Positions 41,101 to 56,100 of a stretch of 64,000 bases of DNA are shown here, one piece after another. The stretch is taken from positions 19,397,154 to 19,461,153 of the forward strand of contig NC_031496.1 in assembly GCF_000237925.1 (NCBI RefSeq), given 5' to 3'. The notes below the pieces were generated by a model. The model was given only the letters and a program-made list of their open reading frames with translations, did no database searches and was not told the origin of the DNA. The stretch's first letter is position 1. The number at the start of each line of letters is the position of its first letter. Position numbers and translations under genes: made by a program. Source of the stretch: Schistosoma mansoni. Lineage: Eukaryota > Platyhelminthes > Trematoda > Strigeidida > Schistosomatidae.

Positions 41101-44100
41101 ATGTTATATATATATATATGTATATAATGGTAACTTATTTGATGGTATCTAAGTAGTTTCTCTATCATTATGGATAGATAGTTAAATATTAGTGTGAAAT
41201 ATCATTAGTATAACCGGTTATATTAATCTAATTTATGAATGAATTAGATACTAAAGATACTGTGAATTACTATGATTTACTTCTCTCATTCTTTTCTCAT
41301 CATTTTAGTTCACTTATATTCATAAAACGTTACAGCAGTTGTTATAGACATTATAATATTAATTAATTTATGCGAATAAATGAACATATATACACTTAGG
41401 TAAAAAAATTCCATAATTTATTACAGTTAAAATATGCCATCCAATCGATTCATTAACAGCTCTTTACAAATGTTAGGCATATATACATATGAATATATAT
41501 ATATACTATAAGGATAAGTACAAAATTAAATATACGGAATAAATAACTGTCTATTTAGTATGAATTGGATTCTTATATTAAAGGAATAAATTGTTTAACG
41601 AAAATGTCTATTAGTAATTGACGTCAGTTAAAGAATCAGTGAAATATACTTCGAAGAAAAACCTTGCGTCAAGTTATAATAAGAATTTTTCTGAAAATAT
41701 ACTGTAAATTCTATGTAGTCATCTAACTTGTAATTCTGATATAAGCCGAAACAATTGTTTAAAAAGTTATTATTTCCAGGATGTCAAAGTGTTTCCTCCT
41801 TAAAGTCAATCGTTTTTTCCAGCTTATTTCTCAGAATTGAAGGATAATGAAATGTTATAAAGTAATAGTTTGTAAATAAGACAGTTTATAATGTACAATA
41901 AATGCAGTTGCGTTTTCAGACGATAAGCATATATATAGACTTATTTATTTATTGGAAATTTATGACAGTCGTCTATTGACTGGTGAACCAATGGATACTG
42001 AATAGGAAAGCTTAATAAGTATTACACAATATGTTGTAGACATTGTTCTGGATAATCAAAAGTTAATTTCAACCATAATTTAGTACATGGCCGTTTTACA
42101 CTTTGTCAAATGTACCACATGCATTTATTTATGTCTGTTTATAAGATACAAACTAATTATAAAATTAGTATTGATCAATTATAACAGACAGTGTTGACAA
42201 TGAATCAAAATAGGCTAATTATATTGAATACAAACTAGACACCTATATTTACTGGTTTAGGTGTCCTTTTTTTATATTTGTCTGTCCAAACATTTATTCA
42301 TTATTTTCACAGTTGAAATCATGAGTCAATTNNNNNNNNNNNNNNNNNNNNNNNNNNNNNNNNNNNNNNNNNNNNNNNNNNNNNNNNNNNNNNNNNNNNN
42401 NNNNNNNNNNNNNNNNNNNNNNNNNNNNNNNNNNNNNNNNNNNNNNNNNNNNNNNNNNNNNNNNNNNNNNNNNNNNNNNNNNNNNNNNNNNNNNNNNNNN
42501 NNNNNNNNNNNNNNNNNNNNNNNNNNNNNNNCACTCGCGAGATTCGAACCCAGGACCTACCAGTCTCGAGCCGAAGCCCTTAACCGATAGACCACTGAGC
42601 TGGCATCCAACGGTGTTAATGTCTAACTTCAACCAATCCACGATTTTTTGAGCGACCGTTCACCAATTGTCTTCAGTGAGATGATATCTCTACAACAGAC
42701 CTGGTAGAACTCCACTGGCCACTGAGGAGTCCCATAATAGGACGAAACGGCCTTCCAGTGCTTCCAGGTTTTCGATGGTGGTCTAGCTTCAATTGACTCA
42801 TGATTTCAACTGTGAAAATACTAAATTCTCCACAAAACCCCCTCTGATTTATTCATTAGACCATTGTAGAACTAACATCTACTTTAAAACTATGTCTACG
42901 ATAAATAAGGAAGATATAGTTGGCGATAAAAAAAGAGGTAGTGAATAAACTTTTGGTTATAAAATGTAATCGAGATCTGTACTTTGTTGTCATTGTCATG
43001 CACTCGTTGAAGAACTTAAATGTAGTGAAGTAAATCATGAGAAACACATTAGATTTTTTTTAACTATCACTATTAAAATTGCAACACAATTGGGAGAAAA
43101 TGTTTGACATATATTACATAGTAAAGTTCAAAAAAGGATACTGAGATGATGGATCGTAAATCATAATGAAAGTAATGTAATCCAAAACAAACGATTAAAT
43201 AGTATTAGGATTGAAATGTACTTATTATGATCATTACAATTATGACCGCAAACCCCTTTTACTCTAAATCCTTATTTTTACAACAATATAAATGTAAAAG
43301 GCTAATATTTGAATGAAGAATATTCTTTTCGATAAATTATCTTCAAGAGCTATGCGTACAAAAGAAATATCTCTAACCCCACCTCCTCCCCTGGTCAACC
43401 ACAAGGCCAATTAATCAATAGTAATCCTAGCTATTGAATAACCCAATTTGACTATTGTACTTACGACATTTCGTAGTTAAATGTAATTGTCTCTATTATC
43501 TTTATTCACAAATCTTTGTATCATTATTATTGTCATTATTAAACATCATTATTAATCTCCCCAACACATGATTTATTTATTTCGCATTCATCCCTCCCTT
43601 ATTCCTTGTTCAAATACAAGTCTTTTAATATGATGGTGATCTTTAGACGACATAAATATAGTTTTCGTTTTTCTTATTTAACTATTGAGCTGTATGAAAT
43701 AAGAAAATCGAATTACAATAAGTGTAAAAGGTATTAGCTTGTAAATAACAAAAGTGTAAAGGTCTACATAAAATAGTGGACAATAGAAATCATACATCTC
43801 GATCTATTCAATTTGAAATATGCTTAACGGATAATTTATGCGAGAAAAAGAATCGAGAATTTCTTTTCTAATGTCGAATATTTGTTTATTACTGCATATA
43901 CTTGACACTGGGCATATCATTGACATTCCTGAAGCTTTCAAAGTTATTAATAGACAAAGAAACACTGCTTTACTCCGGTTTGCTGAAGCAATTGCAATAA
44001 AAAACTTTAACCTGATCCATGTATTTAAAAAGGATTTGTTATTTTGCTCTTCCATTACCGAATTCTTATTTTATGTACATTAAAACCACCCCTTTACTCA

Positions 44101-47100
44101 TACATTTCCACTCACTCAATCCTCTTAAATTATGTAAGCTCTTTAAATCCTGTTCAGTTATTACGCAACCCATCGTACCAGTTTTTAATTCCAGGAATCT
44201 TGTGTGAACCCTTCATTACTTCCAAAGTTATCATAATTTATCTTCTCTGTCTCTGACCTTCACATCATCTACCCCTCACGTTTTTTTATTCTAACACTAA
44301 ATGACCCCCGACCTGTTCTTGAACACATATATATAATTATTATTGATAACATTTGTCATTCCAATTCTTTTCATTCACTTATGTTAATTGTTTCACACTA
44401 TATCTTACCTCAATGTAAAATTTTAATACATATTTGGTTGTAAGCAGCTGATGAGATACCACGAAATATAATGAATTCATATTATTCTACATCCATGTTT
44501 GCTCTAGCTTTATTTACATTCATAAAGAGAACTAGTTGCATGAAATTAATGGTGCAAAGCTGTTTAATCAATAGTTACCACATAACAGGCTAATTAGTCA
44601 GACTAAGGTTATTATCTTTAGTGAATTAATGCACTCATTTATTGATAAATTGTTGATGAAAACCCACATATTATTAAAAAGCCATTAGATAGTCAAAAAT
44701 ATCAATATTATATTTATGAATTAAAAATAAATATCAACGTAAGAGTATAGTAAACTCACAGTCTTGGTATTTTAGCAGATGCTTCCAGTTGAAATGTTAA
44801 ATTACCAGAGAAACCAGAAATAAATGATCCAGGTGTACTGTCAGGATTCGATTCTAATTTTACTTGAACACCGTCAATAAACCATGTAAGCAGTGCTCCC
44901 GGTTTACCATGACGAGCAATACATTCAAGTACCATAATACTTCCATCATCAACAATTGCAGGTCGTGATGGACCAATATCTATTCGTTGACCTTTACCTT
45001 CATTAGTTATTTGAACAAGTTGTGGTGCTTCAGATGGAACTTTAAAACAAAAACATTTAAAGTAAAAATTAAAATAAATGTTGAAGTTGATCGGTGACTA
45101 CAAACTATGTTATTCAGATTTTTTCTTGAATAAACACAACTCAGTTATAACAATGTTCAGACGGTTTGCTTAGTTTCCTATCATACTATCTTTTCATCGT
45201 CCGATTTGAAGCAAGGAAATATTTCTAATGGTTGCCAAAAGTGGATAAAAATACAGTTTATCTATCATTAAGATTTAGTAAAAATACATTATACTTAAAT
45301 AAATAAACAGTGTGATGTCATTCAATGACATATCAGTAACTAATATAAACACCTTATTTTTGGTAGATATTCTCTTATTAAAGATGTAGCACTATCTTCA
45401 TCTAACTGAAAATAGAGTTAATGCGGTTCCATATTTCCTAATTTATAGACGAACTAAATATACGTTATAACGTATGCCCTCTTAATATATAAACGTCAAA
45501 TTAGAGAGGTAATGGATTTTACTAATCGGCGCCATGATACATAAAATCGTACGAGCAGTCTTGAGTGCGTATCGGCCCTGCTTTCTGCCTAGCCCAGCCA
45601 GTTAAGTCCAGAACACAAATAACAGCCTCGGCAATATGAATCATTATTCACAAGCATACTGGGTTTATATACTAACCAAACAGACCATATCATACCAAAA
45701 GATAGAAAAATAACATTTGTACAATAATTGGCCAATGTGGCTGTGGATAGGGGGAAAGTAATCAAGAATAGTAGTTCAAAGGTCACAAGGTTATGATAAG
45801 AGGAACACGAATACGATTAGGTCAGTTATTTAACAACTATACAATAGGAAATAGGCATATTACATTTGTCCATAATAGACCTTAGATTTACCATTCATAA
45901 TTCACCAGGGGATATAACAATATACTTAAACAGTCGTTCATTAAAAGTCTATGTTGGCCGTCTATTGATTTTAAGGAATACAAATGCTAAACAGCTATGG
46001 AGTTCATGTTTGTATACCGTGTATAGCCATTCTATTTTGTACGATTTATTCCGTTCAAATTCGGTTTCTATAATTTATTGATAAGATTAGATAACCAGAT
46101 TTTGTATGCGATTGTCGTTTCGTAATTCCAGTCTAGTTTTATTTCTATCAATAGTCACTCGAATAATTTTAAAAACTGCATAAAAATCAATACTGGTTAT
46201 TTTCTTAGACGCCGAAAAAATGACATAATGCAATCTTTGAAGGGAAGAAATGTAGTTGAATTATTGAGGAATATCAATGGACAACAAAAATGAGAATAAG
46301 TCTCATCAGTTTTTCAGGATTTGATGTTATCGATTTCTGATATTTTTATGCAACCATAGATTATAAAAATGCTGGATATAGAAATTCAATTAATTGTATA
46401 ATGTAGACAATGCAAACGAATGTTCAGCAAAAAATAAGTATGATAAAAGGTTTCACAATTTTTTCATATTTTACAGCAACGTTTGTAATTCATTTTAAAC
46501 AATATCAAGTTAATTGAATCAGACATGCCATGAAGGAATAAAGTCGTACAAAAGTATAATATTTCATTCACACTACAGTCAATTATTTCGTATGATTTAA
46601 TACATGGAGAGATTTGCATAGAATTTTTACTCAATGTATCTGATATAACTATACTTATCGTATAAAAAAAATAATTAGTTTATTGTTAAAACATAAAATC
46701 ACTTAATTTCAGTGATGATTATCAAACATTATAAAAGTTATTAAAGATTACTATCAAACAGCTAATCTCCACTGGGTATACATAAATAATATGAGTTTCT
46801 CTAAGATATTTGTTTTAATAATTGAGATCATGAGTCAATTGAAGCTAAACCACCATGGAAAACCTGGACGCACTGCACGGCCGTTTAGTCCTATTATAGG
46901 ACTCCTCAGTAGTGCGCACTCACGATCCCGCCTCACGAAATTCGAACCAAGGACTTACCAGTCCCGCGCGCGGGCGCTTAAACTCTACACCATTGAGCCG
47001 GCCGGTATCCAACGGTGTTAATGTCTAACTTCAACCGATCCACGAAATTGAGCGACACATCCATCACTGTCTTCAGTAGGTTACTATCTCACAACAGACG

Positions 47101-50100
47101 TGGTTGAACTCCACTGGTCACAACATCTCACCAGAATTCCAGGAAATACCTCTTGAAGTCAGTCACTAGTGAGCATATGTTGATTAATATCAGAAGGGGT
47201 TTTTGTGGATATCATAGTGGTTTCAATAGTTGAGATCATGAGTCAATTTATTTTATTTAATTTTTTTATTGTCTATTGTCATAAAATGATATTACGGTAA
47301 AAAAGAGATACATTACATGTATTTTTCTTATTTGTCATAGATATTCATACACTGATGCTTAAATATCAGTTTATGAACAAACTAGTTCCCCAGGGACTGT
47401 TATTATCTATCAATTTGAAAAAAAATATAATAAACTAATCAATCATAAAAATTATAGCGTTTGAATTCTTTTCTTCTATATTGATTCTATAGTGATTGTA
47501 AACAGAATATTGAACAAATTTTTTGATTCTTTTCTATTCTGTCCATTTTTTAAATCTTTTTTTCTACCCTTTTATCATTTCCAATGGTTTTTCATGATGA
47601 TTAACTTTTAATAATAGTTATATTATATCATATAAATGCTTAGGTTTTAGATAGAGAAATAATAATCAAAATAATTTAGAGAATGACAGAATAAGACGGA
47701 AAAAAACTATTTCAAAATGTGATATTTTAAACTCTTTCTACAAGATAATGTCAAGAGTAAAGTAGCTTTTAATTAGTAAGCTTTGAGTAGTATAATATAT
47801 ATGTGATGAAAAACTAGGACCTTCTTTTGTCTTTTAAGAGAAATCAATAAGTTTGAATTGTCTGATATTTATGAGTCTATTATGGAGAAATTATAGTTCA
47901 GTGAAAATATGAATTTTTTTTTGTAAGAATTTGTGAAAATCAGTTCATATTGAAAGTATTTTTTTCAGAAGCGGTTTTGTGGAGATTTCAGTATTTTTCA
48001 TAGTTGAAATCATAAGTCAATTAAAGATAGACCACCATGGAAAACCTGAAAGCACTAGAAGGCCGTTTCGTCCTATTATGGGACTCTTCAGTAGTGCGTA
48101 TCCACGACCTCGCCCTGCGAGATTCGAACCCAGAGCCTAACAGTCTTGCGCCAGAGCACTTAACCGATAGACCACTGAGTCGGCATCCAACATAACCTTT
48201 TTTCAAATGTTATCTTATGTTTACTGGGTACAATTGGAAATTAAACGAACGTTTGATCATATTCTGAGATATCATTATAATGCACACGCAGAATTTCGTA
48301 TATTGTCGAATTCAAAAAATCTTCAGGATTTTGTGAAGAACACGTTATTTTCAAACTTATAAGTTAAAATTCATTAGTTCATTTTATCACCTTCACCTAA
48401 CACTAATTAGTCATATCTTCTTGAAAGGACTTTGGAAATTCATTTTGAATATTAGAATACTATAATTGTTTTGTAGAATGATTTGTAGACATGCGTTTAA
48501 TTCAAAGATAATAATCTTATGTGTGATTGATCAAGAAAATAAAAAAAAACTTAAAATTTGTTATCTACTTATCTATTCATTCATTTATTCATTGTACCAA
48601 CTATAAAGATAACTAGATTCAATCCTGACAATGATTGATTCATTTATTGTAATTATATTATGCTTTAATTTAATCTATTAAATAATTATTCACACGTAAC
48701 TAATGACTATTGAATAAAAATACAGTAGACAGTTAGTTATTAAATTATGAAAAAGAAAACTCTTATTTATACAAAATGTAAATTGATTTTACATCATAGA
48801 CAAGATTATGAAGAAAAAAATAATAAAGGTAACATTTTCCCGTATATTCTATTGTATGATTGTATGATGAGCTCATTAGATACTTTCTTCTTTGGAATAT
48901 ATTCGACCATATAAGACTATAATAGATCCGTGAATTTGTACCTCGATCCTTTGCATTCGAGTACATAAAATATAGTTTTGTCAACTAAAATCTTTATAAC
49001 TTCATTATATACTTCTATAATGAACAGAATATCAGAACTATACATCAAATGCTTCATTTGCAAACCCTTCATTTTCGGTATGCTTCTTGTAATTCACAAT
49101 TCCTTTCTATTTCCTTTTCTGTTTTCTTCGAATCGATCTTCTAAACTTCTGCTACCATGTATTTCTTTTCTGATCGGTATTACATACTACTTATATTGGC
49201 ATACATAATTAGTGTATACTACAATTCGATAGGCCAATGTATTCTAAACATAATAATTGCGTTGAGATTTTATAATCTGAACTCATAGTTCTTTCATAAG
49301 CAAATAATTTCAGAAAAACGTTCAATCATATTGCTAAAAGAATTTTTCTTAGATATTAACAGCTCAGTGGCTTGATATGAACTTTTGCACTTATTAATAA
49401 ACATTCATGATGATAATTTGCGTTAAATACCATAAAAAGTCTTCTTTCAGTGTTGAATCCGTTTTCAGGTAACAACAGTATATAGTGTAATTGAACATAT
49501 ATTCCAAAGTATATGAAAATAACATTCCTATACTAATCTAACCTTATAAAGACTTACAAAATTAGTTTACACAGTAACTAACTTTAAAACACCTCGATAA
49601 ATAAATAAAATAAATATTCATACTGATCTCACAGAGTATAAACAACCCATTTAAACTTGGTAAACACTTTTCAATTGGGCACGTCGTTAATGGACCCGAA
49701 ATCCCAAATTCAGAGTCTTTTAGAATAGGCTTTTGAATACAGATGTGATCAGCCATTGAATGGAAGTGACCTTCTCAAAAATTCTTCCTGAAGATGAGCA
49801 ACAACAGTCGGTAATTTATTTTTTTAATGCAGCCTAGTTACAGATGTTGAAGTATTGGCATCAGTTAATTTAACTTTATACTCAGCTTCAAACTCATAGC
49901 AAAATCCTCTACTTTACTAAATAAACAATGAGATTATTTCTTACAACAGAGCAGTGCATTTGATTAATGTGATTTGACACATAACTACAGAACATCTCAG
50001 ATCAGATTGCAGATTTACGTGACTACACAATATCTAACACGTTTGTGAAATACCTAAGTGATTGAATTCTGTTTCAAGGATTATTCATGATATTCACGAA

Positions 50101-53100
50101 ATGTTTTGATGAATTGATGTAATGGATCGTGATAATTTTTGTGAGTAGTTCGACGGTATAGACAATGTTATTAAATATAGACCAATTAACACTGACTGAA
50201 AGCTTAAAATCAAACATCGCATAAATCTTTAAACGTTTTTTTAAGTTCGATATTGATTTATTGTATACTTTAAGTCAAACTGTACAATCTTCTGTCAAGA
50301 AGCATAGAAACTGTCTAAACGATTCTGTTCATTAAAGAGTTTCATTTTGTTTGATGTATATTCTCTTCACAAATTAATCTCTAATGGGAAATCATTAAAA
50401 GACCAGAAAGTTTTAAAGTCTAAAACTATTACTTAACATTTATTCCGTGGTACTGTCAATGACATCATTTTAAGATGAAAATTAGTTCCGACATATGAAG
50501 TAGATGATTACATCTTCCTCTTGCCAATAAGTTTATACAAAAAAAACACAACTAAATATAGGTATTTTTTAGATGATATCTTTATAATATTAGGCTCAAC
50601 TAAATCTTCTATTACAAAGACGTAATTAATTATACTGACTTATATTTCTTCATCAGATAAACTGTCATTTTTGAGACAATAAAATAAACGAATTTCTAAT
50701 AGTAGAAATAAAACAACTAGAAAGAATGGTTAGTTTTATTATCCAAAAAGGAAAGCCAACTAACTTCATACCATACTAATTGTAACTTTAATTAATAATA
50801 ACTAGGTCTATAAATGTTTGATCATTGAATAAAACCTAAGCGGCATTTATTAAAAAAAAATTTATCAATTATCTTTGATGTTTGTTCAGACATTTTGCTA
50901 AAATTAAAATTGTAATAAAAAATAATGCAACTAAAAAATAATGCAACTTACGATCCAATGTATTTCCGTTTTCTTTCAGGAAAGCGTAATACATTAGGAA
51001 AGACAATGTTATCTACATTTCTTTCAATCGTTTACCGGAAATCAAATACTTCTAATTGTAAAATGAAAGTTATTTCTATTTATCAGTTATATAATTAACA
51101 AAGTATGTGTAATGTAACTGTTTATTATGTCTAAAGATTCTAAATTAAACATTTTTTATTTTTTAAATCTCTTTTAGTCAACCTAATAGTTAAGTAGTTC
51201 ACTTATAGATAAGATAACCACAAATTCAATTGGCATGTTTTTATAACTAGCTTTTGTCGAATTCTTTGTTAACCATTTCAAGGATTACTGATGACTAATA
51301 ATTAAGACGACTAAATAATACTTTCGCTTTTTTATGTTGGCAGTAACTTACATAGTCATTAGATGTATTTTGTCGAATCTTTATTCGTTTGAAGAAAGTT
51401 CGATGGAATAAATTTGAAGAACTTTTGTTTTCAAAGATACCTTGTAAGTTGACTAACTATGAACCATAGTTAAAGTTACAAACGCCTAGCTATAAAAAAA
51501 TATTTGTTGTTGAATTATTGTTATTTGAAAGTGATTTGAGTGTATAGTACTTGCTCGTAGCCTCTTAAAAATAAAAAGTACTTCCCTTGGAAATTAAATT
51601 AGGATTGGATGAGATTATTAATGAAGTGTCAATATATATGAAAAACTGAATCAAAGTCTATATTACACTGAATGTACCATTTGGGTGTTCAAGTTATTAA
51701 GTGGTCAACATATGATATGACGTACAGCCGTAGATCAATGTACTAAAGTAGATAATTAAATGTTGAATGAATATAATTAAAAAAAATTCAATTAGAAAAT
51801 CAGGCTACTTGGATTTGGATTTACTTTTAATTATCTTGAAGTTGTCTAGTTATGTTTCAGAAGATCCTTAACAGTTGGTCAGAAAAATGCATAATACATA
51901 AAAATGACTGGTGAATACATTGAATAACAAATTTTAGACTTTACGGAATTCTGTCTTTCATTTAAGATTAGAAAAACCTTACACGTTTTGCTTAATTTCT
52001 ATGTTTACTACTACAAATTTCGTTCAGAATAGTAGTATTTTTCAAATTCAGTTTTTTTCATTTTTATACTGTGAGTTTCGTTCTGCTTTCGTTTTGTATA
52101 TTATTATTAGAGACTTCCAGACATATGGAAGAAGGTCAGGGGTGGTCAAACTAAAACGTGACATCAGTCATTGAAGTCACTAACTTCTGGTTTGAGCCAT
52201 GTTGGTAGATGCAGGCTACTTAGATTGGGTCCGCACAACTATCGTAACTAGTGGTTGGAGACTCTAGGTGACACGGTTCAGAATTGATCACAATGGCGTA
52301 GATGTATACATTCTTTGTCTTCACTTGAAGCTTTCTTTCTACGAACAAATTCTTTCTTCTTGTATCAAATATTCGTATGCAATCTGTTTTATAAATATGA
52401 CTACCATTGAAGTAACTACTTAAATGAATTTGGTGTTCATATTGTTGTGCTAATGAGGTATGACAACTGGGATCGATGTATCTATGAGTCTGATTCTATG
52501 TTGTAGATAGATGACTAGACAGCTATGTAATTTTATAAAAAAGTCAACTATTCCTGTTACATTACAGTGAATAAGATATTTACTTCTGTCCAACATAACA
52601 CATGATTATTCATTACCCTTAAACTTTACTAATTGAACTATAAACTTATTTCTATGATCAACTGAATGTTTAATGAACATCAATAATCTTTGATATAAGT
52701 ATGTGAATTATAATAAACAATCATATAAAATCATTAATATATATGCATATATTCGTATCTAGTATTTGTGAATGAATAAAGTCAAACATAATTGTATTAC
52801 ATCATTGAATAATACATCTGTGTAATAATAATAATCATAATAATGATTGAGTTTTTTTTCACAAACTTTAGGATTTTATAGTTTTTCATTAATTTTAAGT
52901 AACTAATTGACTGATTGAATTAGAATGTTGAAATTTGTTTTGACAAATAGTTGTTACAACTGGTTAGCATTTTTTTCCAAGGTTGTTTTAAACGGGATGA
53001 AATTGCTGACACCATGCCCAACCTCCATCTTTTACCCAGGTTTGAGACAAAAAGTAACTCTAGAAGAGCCAAAGGTGGAGATGGAGAAGCTCTGAAAGAG

Positions 53101-56100
53101 GTGGAAACTTTCACGTACCTGGAAAGTATCATCGATAAACAAGGAGGATCTGATGCAGACACAAAGAAAAAGGACACATTCCAATAGGTGAAGAATATAT
53201 AGAACTAAAAACATCTGTCTGTCAAACAACATTAGAATTTTCAATACGAACGTCAAGTCAGTTCTACTGTACAGAGCTGAAACTCCGAGAACTATTACAA
53301 CCATCATCAAAAAGTACAAGTATTTATAAACTATTGTCTATACAAGATACTCATTGTTTATTGGCCGGATACCATCGGCAAACAATTTACTGTGGGAGAA
53401 AACATACGAACTTCCAGCTGAGGAAATTAAAGAAATACGTTGGAAGTGGATAGGACATACATTACGGAAATCATCAAACTGTATCACAAGGCAAGCGCCA
53501 ACTTGGAATCCTGAATGCAAACGAAAAAGAGGAAGACCAAAGAATTAGAGGCAGACATCAAAAGAATGAAATGCTATTGGAATCAACTGGAAAGGATTGC
53601 TCAAGGCAGAGTTTGATATAGAATGTTGATTGGCGGCCTATGCTCCTCCAGAAAGGATAACAGGCGTAAATAAGTGAGTGTGTTACAACACTTATCATTA
53701 AATATGAGTATAATGTTTGACATTTTTAACAAGTGATGCAATAATATGTCACATTATTTGTTATCAAAGAATCACGTTCTTGTCAGTTTAAAACAGTAAA
53801 CTGTTTCATTCATTGTAATTTGAACTAATAAACTTTATTAAGTTATTAGAAAGTGATATAATACTAAGGATAAAATATTTATACTGATCGGTTAATAAGA
53901 TGTTTATAGAAATAAGTATGAAAAATCAAGTTCATTCCTTGACTATTCTTTTTTTTGAACCTCCAGAACACTATATACTCATATAACAAATCTGGAAACA
54001 AGTTGAAAAACATTTGTTCAATATTTTTCGTCATTTCGGTACATCTTAAAACTCTGTTTCAAACATGTTTTTGTAATTCTGTTCTTTTCTATCATAAACT
54101 GAAGAGATAATTTGATAGTAGATTTCATCATATTACTGACTTCAACTAAAAAACCATTACAAATAGATGGAATCAAACAAATGCTTTGAAATAGCTTACA
54201 ACTCTTTAGTTTTATGGCACCTATAAAGGCATTACCTTCAAATGTAGCTGTAAACATAATTCTTGTAGTAAACAAATAATATATCCGTAATATCCCAATG
54301 AGTAGAAAAATTAGATTTTCTGACTCTTCGTGACTCAGTGTAAGTCAGTTCTTCAGAGAATAAATTCTTGTAGACATTTCCAACTTCAACTAACATAAGT
54401 TGCTACCCTTATCGATCCTATAATGTAAACAAGAATTTCCTTTTATCTTAATAATGATCACATATTTTAATTCTTATTCTGTTACAGTTATATTGAAGGT
54501 TTGATACACTTTATTAAGTCAAATAACTATGTTTTTAATCTGAAAAAAATCAGATTATACAATTACAAAGCCCAATTACATTAATAAAGGTCTCATATTC
54601 ATATACATTTCATTTATGTTACTAAAGTGTATTTCTCGTCATCTTTCCTTTTACTGAATCTAGATAACACCATACTGACATTTTATTGGTAATTCATCCA
54701 TCAAATTATAATACCCGACAAAATTTATTCACCAGATAAATATATGGCTTACAATATTAATTTTAATTATGAAACTACTGAAACTTTCAATCAACATGCT
54801 AAATCCAAAAATCCATATCGTCCAATTCATTCAATGTACTTGAATAAAGGTAACTGAGGATAGATAGTAAAAATCTATATACAATTAAAGAAAGCCTGTA
54901 TAGATCATTTGTACAAGTATGTTAATACTTAATCAATTTAACTTTTAATCATATTCTATATTTTTTTCATTTAACAGAATGAATACTTTCTTTATTGAAC
55001 GAGTTCAATGATGGAAGGTTCCTTTTTGTCTTTTCTCCAAAAATATGGTTTTTATTATGTATTACAAACATTACTTACAATTATTTGCATATTAATTTTT
55101 ATGAAAATTTTTTAATAAAGATTCAATGTATCATCATATTCATAATTGTAATATGTAAATTAAACATAAATTATTACATAATAAAAATGCAAATCATTTT
55201 AAACATAAATCATAATGGAACATGAATATTTGTATAGGTATACACTGTTTATATTTATGTGAGTAAACGTGACCGTAATATTGATTTAATTCATAATAAT
55301 AAATATGTAATCGGAATATTCTAGAACTTTGTATCATTTATTGTTAGTTAAAAATGTATACATACTTATTGTGGAAATTCTTAATAACCTTTATTAATCT
55401 TATAATATTGAGATCCTATTCATTGTTTCACAAATAAATGAATAGATACATGTCTGGTTGTTTTAATAAATAATAATGTTATATAGTTGAGATCATGAGT
55501 AAATTGAAGCTAGACCACCATGGAAAACCTGGAAGTACATGACGGCCGTCTTGTCCTATTGTGTGACTCCTCAGCAGCACGCATCCACGATCCCAACTCG
55601 CGAGACTCGAATACACAACCTATCAGTCTCACGCGCGAGGGCTTAACCACTAGACTACTGAGCCGGCCGGCATCCAACGGTGTTAATGCCTGACTTCAAC
55701 CAATCCAAAAAATTGAGCAATTATATAAAATTACTAAAATCTCCACAAAACCCCTCCTGATAATGATCATATGCTCACTAGTGACTGGCTCCATGAGGTA
55801 TTTCCTGGGGTTCTAGTGAGAAGCAGTGACCAGTGGAGTTCAACCGAGTCTGTTGTGAGATAGCGTCTCACTGAAGACAATGGTGAACGGTTGCTCAATT
55901 TCGCAGATCGGTTGAAGTTAGACATTAACACCGTCGGATACCGGCCGGCTCAGCGGTCTAGAGGTTAAGAGCTCGCCCAAGAAATTAATGTGTATAAAGA
56001 GTATAACTTCAGAAGTCTCGTGTCTTTAAGTCTTTTAGAATTACCAGAACAGTAATATAAAAAAGAGCATTCTGAGTCGGCTGCTTAGGTCACTAACATG

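Noticed and set aside
49562-49756. 64-codon ATG ORF on the minus strand ([18 protein letters not shown]).
   Set aside because: Composition is plausible and a weak donor exists, but there is no motif, no partner exon and no repeat match.
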